A stretch of DNA of 64,000 bases, from positions 744,001-808,000 of the forward strand of contig NC_018025.1 of the NCBI RefSeq assembly GCF_000266945.1. The letters are read 5' to 3'. A program made the translations under genes and the position numbers. The number at the start of each line of letters is the position of its first letter. Position 1 is the stretch's first letter. The notes below the pieces were generated by a model that was not told where the DNA came from, made no database searches, and was given only the letters and a program-made list of their open reading frames with translations. Shown here piece by piece: positions 51,563 to 60,327 of this stretch. The stretch is from Desulfomonile tiedjei DSM 6799. Its GTDB lineage: Bacteria > Desulfobacterota > Desulfomonilia > Desulfomonilales > Desulfomonilaceae.

Positions 51563-53131
51563 ATGCTCAGCAGGTTACGTAATTTCATGAATATCAAGCC
51601 GGAAGAATTCGTCTTCTCGGGATTTCAGATAGTACTTTTGTTGCTTTTCCTTGTCATTGCGGGTCAGTCGATAACATGGCCTGTAGTCGATGATTTAGCG
51701 TACCTGCAATACTGCGGTTATCTCTTCGCGGAACATGGATTAACACCCTACAAAGATTTTTACGACTTCCAAATGCCCGGCACACATCTGCTCTTTTCTG
51801 CTCTGGTGTGGCTTGTCGGAGTTTCGGCATTAAAATGGCGACTTCTTGATATCGCACTGACTTCTCTGCTGTTGACAGTGACCGCCCTTTGGATGAGGAA
51901 AAAATTCAACTGGCAAGTAGCGTTATTCGGTTCTCAGTTGGTCGGTTTCATGTACTTTAGTTTCGGACCGAACTGGTCACTGCAGAGAGATTTCATCATG
52001 CTTTTGCCTATCAGCCTGGCCCTGGTGCTTTTGGCTGCTGTAAAGCACAAATCTCTGTACAGAACCTGTTGGTGCATCGGGCTTTTGTTCGGACTATCTG
52101 CCGCAATAAAGCCGCAGGCGGCTATTGGGCTGCCGGTGGTGCTTTTCATGGCAGAACTAGAGGCTCGAGAGAAAGATGCTTACCGAAAAGGATCCTTCCT
52201 GAGGCTTATATACGTATCCCTGTCAGGTTTTTTTGGCTTTCTGTTGCCTCTGGCTCTCATTTTTTTGTGGTTATACCATACTGATGCGTTTTACCCGTTT
52301 CTTGACATTTGGACCAAATACTTGCCCTGCTATAATTCTTTGTTAGGATGGGACGTTTGTGGATCAACCTACGAAAGGATAGCTTTCATAGCCAAGAATT
52401 ATGTCAAGTTTGGTGGGTTCGCCATTTTGATCGCTCCGCTAACCTTAAGCCTTTATTTCACATTATTCTTCTCTTCGGCACCAAGATCGCAGAAAAGGTG
52501 GTCATTATTTCTTACTGCTCTGGCATTTGTTTACAGCGTCAATGTTGCGATGGCAGGGAAATTTTTCCCATATCATTGGCTGCCGGTTTTCTATTTCTTT
52601 GTTCTCGTCGCCTCCCTCTGTATAGCGGCACTGAGTCAGGAAATGGCGAGGTCGGCAAAGACATTTCCAATTATGGTTTTGCTAATATCCAGCGCAATTC
52701 TCTTTCGCCCGTCCGGTTTTACACTGCGACCTCTTATCGGACATCCGGTATCGATTGAAAGGGATTTGGTTCAAATGGTGAGATGTCTGACAACAGGAGG
52801 GGACACTCCTCACAGTGTGCAAGTGCTCGCACATAATGGTACAGCGCATCGAGCCGCAATCTTGTCGAAATCTATTTCAGGTTCTCGTTTTCTTACAGAC
52901 ACTATTTTTTACGTAAATGAGCAATCCCCGACTGTTCAAGAATTGCGACAACGTTTTCTCAAAGAATTTCTCGCAAATAAACCGGAGTTCATACTCGAAG
53001 GCGGCTGTCAAGTAAGATCCAAAACGACCGATGGATTTCCCGCCTTGCAACGAGCCATCAGAGAAAACTACTCCATTGTATGCGAAAAAGATGATTTCAA
53101 AGTGTGGAGACGATCATTCTGTAGCAGATGA
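51563..53131 (+). CDS. Polytopic glycosyltransferase-like membrane protein (GT39/ArnT type)
   Basis: 522 aa from ATG 51563; the frame is open further upstream but the extra part is not membrane-like, and ATG 51587 is also possible. About ten to twelve membrane helices. After helix 1 comes PVVDDLAYLQYCGYLFAEHG with an acidic pair, then FYDFQMPGTHLLFSALVWL. Both resemble the catalytic first loop and following segment of lipid-linked sugar transferases (PMT_2 / DUF2029-like). It likely transfers sugar from a polyprenyl carrier on the outer face of the membrane. The acceptor is unknown, and it is alone. Confidence 0.7.
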   Translation: MLSRLRNFMNIKPEEFVFSGFQIVLLLLFLVIAGQSITWPVVDDLAYLQYCGYLFAEHGLTPYKDFYDFQMPGTHLLFSALVWLVGVSALKWRLLDIALTSLLLTVTALWMRKKFNWQVALFGSQLVGFMYFSFGPNWSLQRDFIMLLPISLALVLLAAVKHKSLYRTCWCIGLLFGLSAAIKPQAAIGLPVVLFMAELEAREKDAYRKGSFLRLIYVSLSGFFGFLLPLALIFLWLYHTDAFYPFLDIWTKYLPCYNSLLGWDVCGSTYERIAFIAKNYVKFGGFAILIAPLTLSLYFTLFFSSAPRSQKRWSLFLTALAFVYSVNVAMAGKFFPYHWLPVFYFFVLVASLCIAALSQEMARSAKTFPIMVLLISSAILFRPSGFTLRPLIGHPVSIERDLVQMVRCLTTGGDTPHSVQVLAHNGTAHRAAILSKSISGSRFLTDTIFYVNEQSPTVQELRQRFLKEFLANKPEFILEGGCQVRSKTTDGFPALQRAIRENYSIVCEKDDFKVWRRSFCSR

Positions 53132-53178
53132 CATAATTTCTGACCTTTTGAACGCATTGTTCTTTAAAAGAACAGTAG

Positions 53179-53284
53179 GGGCCGGCGTCCCAGCCGGCCC
53201 GAATCGGTTGATTTTTATTTGAAAAATGTGCCGGCACGGAGGCACGGCACCTACCAATTGCCGAGAAGTGCTTTTCGCAATTGG
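53179..53284. terminator. Hairpin cluster between convergent genes
   Basis: Three palindromes: GGGCCGGC/GCCGGCCC (53179-53200) followed by a T-rich stretch, an imperfect GTGCCGGCAC/GGCACGGCAC pair (53228-53250), and CCAATTGC/GCAATTGG (53254-53284). They separate the + strand glycosyltransferase-like gene from the - strand autotransporter gene and may terminate both. A partial copy of the last one appears at 55134. Confidence 0.55.
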
Positions 53285-53329
53285 ACATTGTTTTATACAC
53301 TTGCTATAAATGCTGGTTCTGCTATCGGA

Positions 53330-54832
53330 TCATTCATAAAAACTGTACGTTGCCGAAAGACCTGCTGACCCTGAGGAAAAACGAAAAGAAACCGCATCCA
53401 CCAACGCTGTGAACTGCCCGGGCGTAAGTTCATACGTGAACGTTCCGCTTCCGCTGCCTATGTCAGGCGCTCCCTGATCGTAGAAAGCATTCGAGCCCGC
53501 GTTTCCCAAACCAATTCTTAGACTTGTAAACGAAGTGCCGCTGACGTTCAATCGGACAATGATTTTTCTGGCGGAATTGGCCACATTCTGCGGAATTGAA
53601 GACTGGCCGATTCCCGTAAGAGGCATGAGAATTGACCCATTTGCCCCTGCGTTCAGAGTAACGGCAAAGTTCCGCTGTGCAACAAGCGTCATGGATCTTT
53701 CTGCTGCTGAGGATCTGGAAAGTATGACTGCTGACGGCTGATGCCAGTTTCGACGAACTTTGGCAGTGAGATTCCTCTCCATATTGCGGGAATTCTTGAA
53801 AACGGGCTCCGGTAATGTGAAAGGATTTTCCCAGTTCAGGAGGTTTTGCGAGTCGAAGGCCAGGTTTATGTACGCACCGATACTATCGTACGATTGATCG
53901 ATCCTGTCACGGCCGTGTTCATAGCGCAATGTAGCCAGACCATCGCGTGTTGTGAGTTCCGCAGTCCCTCGCCAACCCCAGTGCCGGTCATCTGACACAA
54001 ACATGTACCCGTCGACACCAAGCCGGAGATCCAATCTCTCATCAAAAAGCGACATCGAATATCCACCGCCGAAATCAAGGCTAGTCCCTTGCGCCCGAAA
54101 TGCGTTCAGGAATGCATGGCGCCGAAACAAATTTCCGTACTGGTTGAAATGCAAGTCTATTGCCGAATCGTAAGGACCTGTCGCACAATATTCCAGGCCC
54201 CATCCCCACGAAGAATACCAATTATTGTAAAGGCGAGATGCGTCGAAAAAGGAATTGAAGCCTACCAGAGTGGAATCGGCTAACAATCTTCGATATCCTC
54301 CACCAAAAGAAAAGTCATACCGGTTCGGGTACGAATCGACCATAGAGCTGGTTAACAGTTCGACAGGTACACCGGAAGGGAGTTCGGATTGAGTCTGTGC
54401 GGTAGATTTTGTTCTTCGGTACCCCAGGTATTCCGTATGGGCCTCAAGGAAGAAGCTTTCCTGCGGGCTTCGGTGTAATGGCAATAAATAATCCGCGGAA
54501 TATACTCCGGTCGTAAGCGAATCACTAAAAACAATGTTAAAGCCGTAATCCAAGTTTACCCATTTAGGAAGGATGTTTCGCACCAATGCGTCCGAAATAT
54601 TCAAAGACTCGCCGAACCCGGAGAAGGGTCCCATTCCCCGATCGAAAGCATCCTCTTGCTTATATCTTTGGATCGCAGTGTCCGTATTGCTTTTCTGTGT
54701 CAGAGTCCTATTATCGGTCACAGCAAAGAGTGATTGGGCCAAAGTTGAAGACGGGCGGAACAACACAATTGAGACAATTGGGACGAGAAAAATGAAGGTT
54801 GCAGCAAATCGTAACCAAACCCGAACGTACAT
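53330..54832 (-). CDS. Inverse autotransporter beta-barrel protein with short passenger
   Basis: 500 aa from ATG 54832, chosen for its signal peptide (YVRVWLRFAATFIFLVPIVS; cleavage near TLAQS); an ATG at 54889 gives 19 more residues. The central ~280 residues look like the intimin/invasin-type inverse autotransporter barrel: FGGGYRRLLADSTLVGFNSF, FDASRLYNNWYSSWGWGLEY, DRHWGWRGTAELTTRDGL. After the barrel only about 130 residues remain (VTLNAGANGSILMPLTGIGQ onward), beta-rich and possibly a single domain, rather than long Ig-repeat passengers. No LysM domain was seen. Confidence 0.78.
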   Translation of the reverse strand: MYVRVWLRFAATFIFLVPIVSIVLFRPSSTLAQSLFAVTDNRTLTQKSNTDTAIQRYKQEDAFDRGMGPFSGFGESLNISDALVRNILPKWVNLDYGFNIVFSDSLTTGVYSADYLLPLHRSPQESFFLEAHTEYLGYRRTKSTAQTQSELPSGVPVELLTSSMVDSYPNRYDFSFGGGYRRLLADSTLVGFNSFFDASRLYNNWYSSWGWGLEYCATGPYDSAIDLHFNQYGNLFRRHAFLNAFRAQGTSLDFGGGYSMSLFDERLDLRLGVDGYMFVSDDRHWGWRGTAELTTRDGLATLRYEHGRDRIDQSYDSIGAYINLAFDSQNLLNWENPFTLPEPVFKNSRNMERNLTAKVRRNWHQPSAVILSRSSAAERSMTLVAQRNFAVTLNAGANGSILMPLTGIGQSSIPQNVANSARKIIVRLNVSGTSFTSLRIGLGNAGSNAFYDQGAPDIGSGSGTFTYELTPGQFTALVDAVSFRFSSGSAGLSATYSFYE

Positions 54833-55233
54833 TGCAAAATCGCCTCTGGAGCTAGGCAGAGATTCACTCCTGACTTGAACTGAAGGCATTTTGCTACTGA
54901 GAATACTGTGCCGGTTACTATTCGGTCAACCACATTTTTTGAGGGCCAGAGACGCCGTACATTTCGCGGAGTGCTTCGTACATCAGAAAAATGCGCTGGA
55001 ACTCTCAAGAAATGAAGCCATTACAAATGCAAACCGAATCTGAGTGAAATAGTGACACTAAAATTAACAGCATCGTTTCCGGAGTTCGTGGGCCGTTACC
55101 ATCTGCCTTGTGTGAATGGCGGGAGGAGCAATACCAATTGAGAAGTGCTATAGTGTCCGCCGGAATCTCGCTCAAGGACATGTTCTCAAAGCCTTGATCG
55201 ATTCCAGTCACTGATTCTGTAAAGGAGTTTTGA
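54833..55233. other. Intergenic gap between divergent genes
   Basis: About 400 bp without a supported gene. It contains a partial copy (near 55134) of the CCAATTG hairpin found at 53254, and the AAGGAG ribosome site of the MFS gene at its right end. Confidence 0.55.
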
Positions 55234-56430
55234 ATGCGCGCCGACGCTCCCTCTCCAAGAACTTTTAACCTCAAAGTGCTATTCATTTTGTCTTTCGGGC
55301 ATTTCGCCACTGATGTTTGCCAGAGTGCGTTACCGGCCATCTTGCCCTTTCTCAAAGCAAAACTTCTCCTGTCGTACACCATGGCCGGTGTGATCATGCT
55401 GGCTTCGAATGTTACATCTTCAGTAATTCAGCCTCTTTTCGGATATTTTTCCGATAAAAGAGAAAAGGCATTTTTGCTTCCTGCTGGCTGCCTGTGTGCA
55501 GGACTGGGATTGTCCTTGCTGTCTCTTCCGAATCACTACATCTTGGTTCTCGCACTGGTGGTGCTCAGTGGACTCGGAATCGCTTCGTACCATCCCGAAG
55601 GGTTCAAGACAGCCCATTTCTTTACTGGCGACAAAATGGCGACCGGATTGGCGGTATTTACCGTGGGTGGAAATTTGGGCCTGGCACTAGGTCCGGTAGC
55701 TCCAACCTTCATTGCCACCTATTTCGGGTTTGATTATCTCCCGTTAATGCTCATATTTTCCGTGGCATTCCTTTTGTTGCTGACTCAAAGCTGGGGCTTG
55801 CTGGCTCAGGCCCGTACCGAATCAGTTGCAAGAGGAAGCTCAGGGACCAAACCGCCAAAGGCTGCATTGATTTCAGTTGGTCTGATCGTCGCGGCAGTGG
55901 TCATGAGATCGTGGATCCACTTCGGTCTGATGGCGTACATTCCATTCTACTACATCGATTTCGAAAAGGGAGATCCTCTTTACGCGGGCACACTGGTATC
56001 GGTTTTCCTCCTCGGAGGGGCAATCGGCACACTGGTGGGGTCGCCCCTTGCCGATCGTTGGGGGTACAAACGGTTCCTCATTTTTTCCATGGCCATGACC
56101 AGCCTTCTGCTTCCGCTGATTCTCATGACGCACGGTGCCATGCTATTCGTGGCTCTGGGCATAATCGGTATGGTGCTCATTTCCAGTTTCACGGTAACCA
56201 TCGTCATGGCTCAACAGTTGCTACCAAACAATTTGGGCATCGCTTCCGGACTCATGGCCGGGTTTGCAATCGGAACAGGGGGGATTGGTGTAACGCTCCT
56301 GGGAGTAATTGCCGATCGGTTCGGTGTGCCGGCTGCACTGCAATCCATTATGGTGCTACCACTGATTGGACTCATCATAAGTATCTTTATAAAGTTTCCC
56401 GGAAATCGTCGAACATTGATAGGGCCATAG
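55234..56430 (+). CDS. MFS transporter, fosmidomycin-resistance (Fsr) type
   Basis: 398 aa with twelve predicted helices. The N-terminal segment (LFILSFGHFATDVCQSALPA, ILPFLKAKLLLSYTMAGVIM) is characteristic of the Fsr-like branch of the major facilitator superfamily. AAGGAG precedes the ATG. Substrate is unknown; it lies upstream of the nickel transporter genes with a 150-bp gap, so a functional link is uncertain. Confidence 0.88.
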   Translation: MRADAPSPRTFNLKVLFILSFGHFATDVCQSALPAILPFLKAKLLLSYTMAGVIMLASNVTSSVIQPLFGYFSDKREKAFLLPAGCLCAGLGLSLLSLPNHYILVLALVVLSGLGIASYHPEGFKTAHFFTGDKMATGLAVFTVGGNLGLALGPVAPTFIATYFGFDYLPLMLIFSVAFLLLLTQSWGLLAQARTESVARGSSGTKPPKAALISVGLIVAAVVMRSWIHFGLMAYIPFYYIDFEKGDPLYAGTLVSVFLLGGAIGTLVGSPLADRWGYKRFLIFSMAMTSLLLPLILMTHGAMLFVALGIIGMVLISSFTVTIVMAQQLLPNNLGIASGLMAGFAIGTGGIGVTLLGVIADRFGVPAALQSIMVLPLIGLIISIFIKFPGNRRTLIGP

Positions 56431-56582
56431 AGCCGATCTCGTTGTCGCCCCGGCTATGGCAAGTCCAAGAGAATCAGGGCGAGAATTATGCTCGAAACTC
56501 TTGACTCGTGCTACGAATTGAGGTAGCGTAGTACCTTATTTCCCATTGCCCAAAGATTCTTTCAGTGTGAAAGGAGGAAAAT

Positions 56583-57368
56583 ATGAAGAGGTTTCTCGGA
56601 CTCTGTGCTCTTTGTATGTTGCTTATTTCGGCCATGGTGACCGCAACTTCAGCTCATTTCGCAATGATAATTCCTTCCAAGGATGTGGTTGGAAAGGATG
56701 ACAAGAAGGAGATTGGATTTCTAATACAGTTCACTCACCCGTTTGAGGGTGGTCCTCTGATGCAGATGGATAAACCGGAGAAATTCGGCGTTGTTATTGG
56801 CGAACAGAAGGTCGATCTACTGGGGGTGCTGAAAGAAAAGAAAATAGAAGGAAAGTCTACCTGGGATGCTAATTTCAAAATCACGAAACCCGCGGATTAC
56901 ATCTTTTTTCTGCAACCTAAGCCATATTGGGAGCCGGCTGAAGATAAGTTCATCGTCCATGTGACAAAAGTCATCGTGGACGCGTTGGGAGCGGAGGAAG
57001 GCTGGGATAAACCGATTGCTGAAAAAGTGGGCATTCCCGTGGAGATCGTTCCTCTGACCCGTCCGTACAGCCTCTATGCAGGCAACCTTTTCAAGGGCCA
57101 AGTGCTTAAGAACGGCAAACCTGTTCCTGATGTGGACATTGAGGTGGAATTTTGGGGAAAAGGTAAGACCAAGGCCCCGACCGACGCGCATGTCACTCAG
57201 GTGGTAAAAGCCGACTCCAACGGCGTCTTTTCCTTTGCCATGCCCAAGGCGGGCTGGTGGGGATTTGCCGCGCTCATGGAAGGCGACAAACCGATGAAGC
57301 ACGAAGGACAGGACAAAAAGGTGGAAGTTGGCGCGGTGCTCTGGGTTCACGCGTATCCCATGGAGTAG
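56583..57368 (+). CDS. nikK: DUF4198 periplasmic component of nickel ECF transporter (NikK-like)
   Basis: 261 aa; AAAGGAGG precedes the ATG. Sec signal (MKRFLGLCALCMLLISAMVT, cleavage near SAHF). The mature N-terminus HFAMIIPSKDVV and the later PYSLYAGNLFKGQVLKNGKPV are characteristic of DUF4198 proteins such as NikK. An N-terminal histidine exposed after cleavage is typical of nickel binding in this family. Four genes on the same strand form NikK, NikM, NikL and NikQ. Confidence 0.87.
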   Translation: MKRFLGLCALCMLLISAMVTATSAHFAMIIPSKDVVGKDDKKEIGFLIQFTHPFEGGPLMQMDKPEKFGVVIGEQKVDLLGVLKEKKIEGKSTWDANFKITKPADYIFFLQPKPYWEPAEDKFIVHVTKVIVDALGAEEGWDKPIAEKVGIPVEIVPLTRPYSLYAGNLFKGQVLKNGKPVPDVDIEVEFWGKGKTKAPTDAHVTQVVKADSNGVFSFAMPKAGWWGFAALMEGDKPMKHEGQDKKVEVGAVLWVHAYPME

Positions 57369-57375
57369 GGCAGGT

Positions 57376-57972
57376 ATGCACATTTCTGAAGGTGTTCTTA
57401 CCGCTCCGGTGCTTGGGGCCGGGGCGATCCTCACCGTCGCGGGGCTCGCGATAGGGCTCAAGAAAATGGACTACGAGAAGTTGCCTGAAGTGGCAGTTTT
57501 ATCTTCCGTTTTTTTTGTAGCCTCGCTCATACATGTTCCAATCGGGCCTTCCGCTGCTCATCTGATACTCAATGGGATTTGTGGACTGTTGCTGGGCTGG
57601 CTCGCGTTTCCTGCCATATTTGTCGGCCTGACGCTTCAGGCGATTCTCTTTGAATTCGGTGGACTGACGACGCTGGGGATAAACACGTTCAATATGGCAT
57701 TTCCCGCTGTAATTCTGGGTTATGCATGTCGTCGTTTCATCAAGAGCCCGCAGACGGCAGTGCGTGCAGTGGCCGAATTCCTGACGGGAGCGGGAGCGGT
57801 TTTGCTATCCGGGTTCATGGTTGCAGTCTCTCTTGTGCTGGCTCTCGGTGAATCTATCGATACCGCCGCGAAGCTGATAGTGGTGGCACATATTCCGGTC
57901 ATGATTTTGGAAGGGATAATAACCATCTTCATTATCGAGTTCATCCGAAAAGTCAGGCCGGAGATGCTTTGA
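57376..57972 (+). CDS. nikM: CbiM/NikM family metal-binding ECF subunit
   Basis: 198 aa from ATG 57376, whose N-terminal MHISEGVL contains the invariant His2 that coordinates the metal in CbiM/NikM. About six to seven helices; GINTFNMAFPAV and LNGICGLLLGW match the family. The NikK and NikL neighbours favour nickel over cobalt. It is about 60% identical by eye to the cbiM at 61442 in its first half. Confidence 0.92.
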   Translation: MHISEGVLTAPVLGAGAILTVAGLAIGLKKMDYEKLPEVAVLSSVFFVASLIHVPIGPSAAHLILNGICGLLLGWLAFPAIFVGLTLQAILFEFGGLTTLGINTFNMAFPAVILGYACRRFIKSPQTAVRAVAEFLTGAGAVLLSGFMVAVSLVLALGESIDTAAKLIVVAHIPVMILEGIITIFIIEFIRKVRPEML

Positions 57973-58013
57973 AATCGACCGGGAAGAGTTTTTGCGATCG
58001 TTGGAGAGGCGCA

Positions 58014-58108
58014 CTGATACCGATTTGCTTTCAGAGTTAGACGAAAAACCCCTCTGCCCCCCTTTTATTAAAGAGGGGGAATGGGGGGGTTGAATGCAAA
58101 TTAGTATG
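58014..58108 (+). repeat. Family B inverted-repeat element
   Basis: Ends GATACCGATTTGCTTTCAG and the inverse TTGAATGCAAATTAGTATGG around a C-rich/G-rich hairpin. It splits the nickel transporter operon between nikM and nikL. Confidence 0.8.
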
Positions 58109-58179
58109 GCCAGGAGAGTTCCTCTCCGAGATCGGAAACTCTGTGACCAGGATCGATGATTTCAAACAGGAGGACGAGA

Positions 58180-58875
58180 GTGAAGGCACTCAAGATCTAT
58201 TCCGTCATAGAACCAAAGATATTTGCGGTCTGCATAGCTTTCGTGTTGGGAATTGTTTTTATGACGGTACCGGTTCATGCCCACAAAGTGAACCTGTTTG
58301 CCTATGTTGAAGGAGACCGGGTGGTCGTGGAAGGTTACTTTAGCGCTAAATCAAAGGCCCAGGATTCTGTGGTCGAAGTTTTCGATGAAACCGGTAAAAA
58401 GATACATGAGGGCAAAACCGGTAAAGACGGGATCTATTCCTTTAAGCTTGCAGACCTGCCGGCATTCACGGGCGGGTTGAAATTTGTGCTTGAGGCCGGT
58501 ATGGGGCACAAGGCCGAATATACTCTAAGTTCATCGGACCTCCCCAGTTCTCCAAAGAAAGCGAAACCAGCGAAGGAAGTGGAACCGGCGCAGGAACAAG
58601 CTCCCAGGGACCGGTCAGAGGCTGTACCCGAGCCTGCAAAAGCAGCCTCCGTTCAAGTCCTGGACCAGGCTGCCCTTTCGGCAGTCCTGGAATCGGCTAT
58701 GGACAAGAAGCTTGAACCCCTTGTGAGAATGCTGGGAAGACAAGAAAAGCTCTTGTTGGAAGAGAAGAATAGCGGCCCCAGAATCAACGACATCGTTGGA
58801 GGCATCGGATGGATTGTGGGTATAGTCGGTATCGCAGCCTTTTTCTGGGGTCGCAACCGGTCAGGTAAGAATTAA
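58180..58875 (+). CDS. nikL: NikL-like accessory component of nickel ECF transporter
   Basis: 231 aa from a GTG start, six bases after AGGAGG; an ATG at 58156 lacks such a site. A hydrophobic signal ends near VHAHKVNL, leaving an N-terminal histidine as in NikK. A carboxypeptidase-like beta domain (VVEVFDETGKKIHEGKTGKD) is followed by a Pro/Glu/Ala-rich linker, a helical stretch and one C-terminal membrane helix (IGWIVGIVGIAAFFWG). NikL replaces CbiN in some nickel transporters and works with NikM. Confidence 0.82.
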   Translation: MKALKIYSVIEPKIFAVCIAFVLGIVFMTVPVHAHKVNLFAYVEGDRVVVEGYFSAKSKAQDSVVEVFDETGKKIHEGKTGKDGIYSFKLADLPAFTGGLKFVLEAGMGHKAEYTLSSSDLPSSPKKAKPAKEVEPAQEQAPRDRSEAVPEPAKAASVQVLDQAALSAVLESAMDKKLEPLVRMLGRQEKLLLEEKNSGPRINDIVGGIGWIVGIVGIAAFFWGRNRSGKN

Positions 58876-58897
58876 ACTTATAAGAGGATGCATTTAT

Positions 58898-59641
58898 ATG
58901 GAACTGGAAGAATTCGCGCTCGGAGACTCCTGGGTTCACAACCTGGACCCCCGTGCAAAGATACTAGTGACTTTTATCTTCTCCGTTGTAGTGGCGCTGA
59001 ATCAGCATTTGCCTGGGACTGCGTTGAGTCTGGTATTGCCGTTGATTCTGCTTGCATGTGCCCGGGTCAGTTTTGGAAAAGTGTTGTCTCGCCTGGCAAT
59101 TGTGAATGGTTTCATTGTGTTCATCTGGTTTTTCCTTCCCTTCACCACACCGGGTCACACGATCTACACCCTGGGGCCTCTCACTGTCCAAAGCGAAGGC
59201 ATACTCGCTGCATTGCTCATCACGTTAAAGTCTAATTCCATTATTCTCATGGTCATCGCTCTCCTCGGTACATCCTCGATATTTACGCTGGTGCACGCTC
59301 TAAGCCACTTGTGGGTACCCGATAAGCTTGTGCATCTGTTCTTCTTCTGTTTTCGTTACATACATGTCATCCACGAGGAATATCATCGTCTGGTAAATGC
59401 CATGAAGATGAGGGGCTTCAAACCCAAGACAGATATGCACACGTATCGAGCTTATGCCTACCTGGTAGGAATGCTTCTGGTGAGGAGCTTCGATCGCTCC
59501 AAGAGAATCCTTCAATCCATGAGATGCAGAGGTTTTAGGGGAAAATTCTACATCCTGCACCATTATGAGATGAAGCGCTCCGACTATGCTCTTGCCGGCA
59601 CCAGTGTGGTTTTTTCCGTTTTACTTTTAGCAGCGAGATAA
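58898..59641 (+). CDS. nikQ: ECF transporter T component (CbiQ/NikQ)
   Basis: 247 aa with about five helices. The two coupling signatures of EcfT proteins are present: AMKMRGFKP and SMRCRGFRG. It links the metal-binding NikM to an ATPase. It follows nikL by 22 bp. The expected ATPase gene (nikO/cbiO) does not follow: the next frame is a short zinc-ribbon-like protein, then repeats and an opposite-strand gene. Confidence 0.92.
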   Translation: MELEEFALGDSWVHNLDPRAKILVTFIFSVVVALNQHLPGTALSLVLPLILLACARVSFGKVLSRLAIVNGFIVFIWFFLPFTTPGHTIYTLGPLTVQSEGILAALLITLKSNSIILMVIALLGTSSIFTLVHALSHLWVPDKLVHLFFFCFRYIHVIHEEYHRLVNAMKMRGFKPKTDMHTYRAYAYLVGMLLVRSFDRSKRILQSMRCRGFRGKFYILHHYEMKRSDYALAGTSVVFSVLLLAAR

Positions 59642-59739
59642 TCCGGATTTATTGCAAAAAATGTCTCGCGCCTGGACCCTGAACCCTTTTCTCTCTTTTC
59701 GTCGTCTAAAGCATAAGATGATGCAGTGGAGGTGCAAGC

Positions 59740-59919
59740 ATGACCGAGATGACAGAAGAACAGAAAAAGAGAGCCGAATCGGAAAGAAAAGCGGAAGAGA
59801 TCTATGCAGAATGTAACAGGATTGACGATCCGGTCAGGAGAGGACTTTGCAAGGTTTGTGGAACCCCGGTGGCTGGCGCATTACCATTCTGCCAGCAGCA
59901 CGAGCCACCTGTGCCATAA
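59740..59919 (+). CDS. Small protein with CxxC zinc-ribbon-like C-terminus
   Basis: 59 aa, preceded by GGAGG seven bases before the ATG. The N-terminal half is a charged helix (TEEQKKRAESERKAEEIYAE). The C-terminal half has LCKVCGTPV and FCQQHEPP, a CxxC...CxxH pattern able to bind zinc. It follows nikQ on the same strand by about 100 bp. Function unknown. Confidence 0.6.
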   Translation: MTEMTEEQKKRAESERKAEEIYAECNRIDDPVRRGLCKVCGTPVAGALPFCQQHEPPVP

Positions 59920-60071
59920 TCCCCAGGGACAGGCATTTTCACCATCCTTGCCATTGCCTGATCTTTCCGTACTCCTCTTAGCAGTTTACCGAACGAGAGG
60001 GGATGACGATGACGATCAGCGTAGCTTTCTTTCTATCCCCAGCAGGGGACATCGCTCGCATGCCTCTGATA

Positions 60072-60229
60072 CTATTTTGCATTCAAGATGCGAACTACAC
60101 TGACCTGGCTCCGCAGGTCAGTGGCACCCCCGTACCGAGACTGACAGCAGTTTTGGGTGCCACGGACCTGCCCTGCAGGTCCGTGCTTCCGCTTCAGTAA
60201 GAACTATCTTCATCGCAAGTCCGTATGAG
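60072..60229 (+). repeat. Dispersed repeat, family A, copy 3
   Basis: Starts ATTTTGCATTCAAGATGC and ends CGCAAGTCCGTATGAG. Hairpins CTGACCTGGCTCCGCAGGTCAG (split by its short loop) and GGACCTGCCCTGCAGGTCC lie inside. It is the near full-length inverted counterpart of copy 1 at 4378. The stretch 59920-60327 holds nothing else that can be supported. Confidence 0.8.
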
Positions 60230-60327
60230 ACCGCGGTACGCAGGAACGGGAACCGGATTTCTGAGCCAAAGCAATCCCGAAAAAAGCAACGGTCCTCGTC
60301 CTTGGTAGTAAGGGCTTCCACTGGCGA

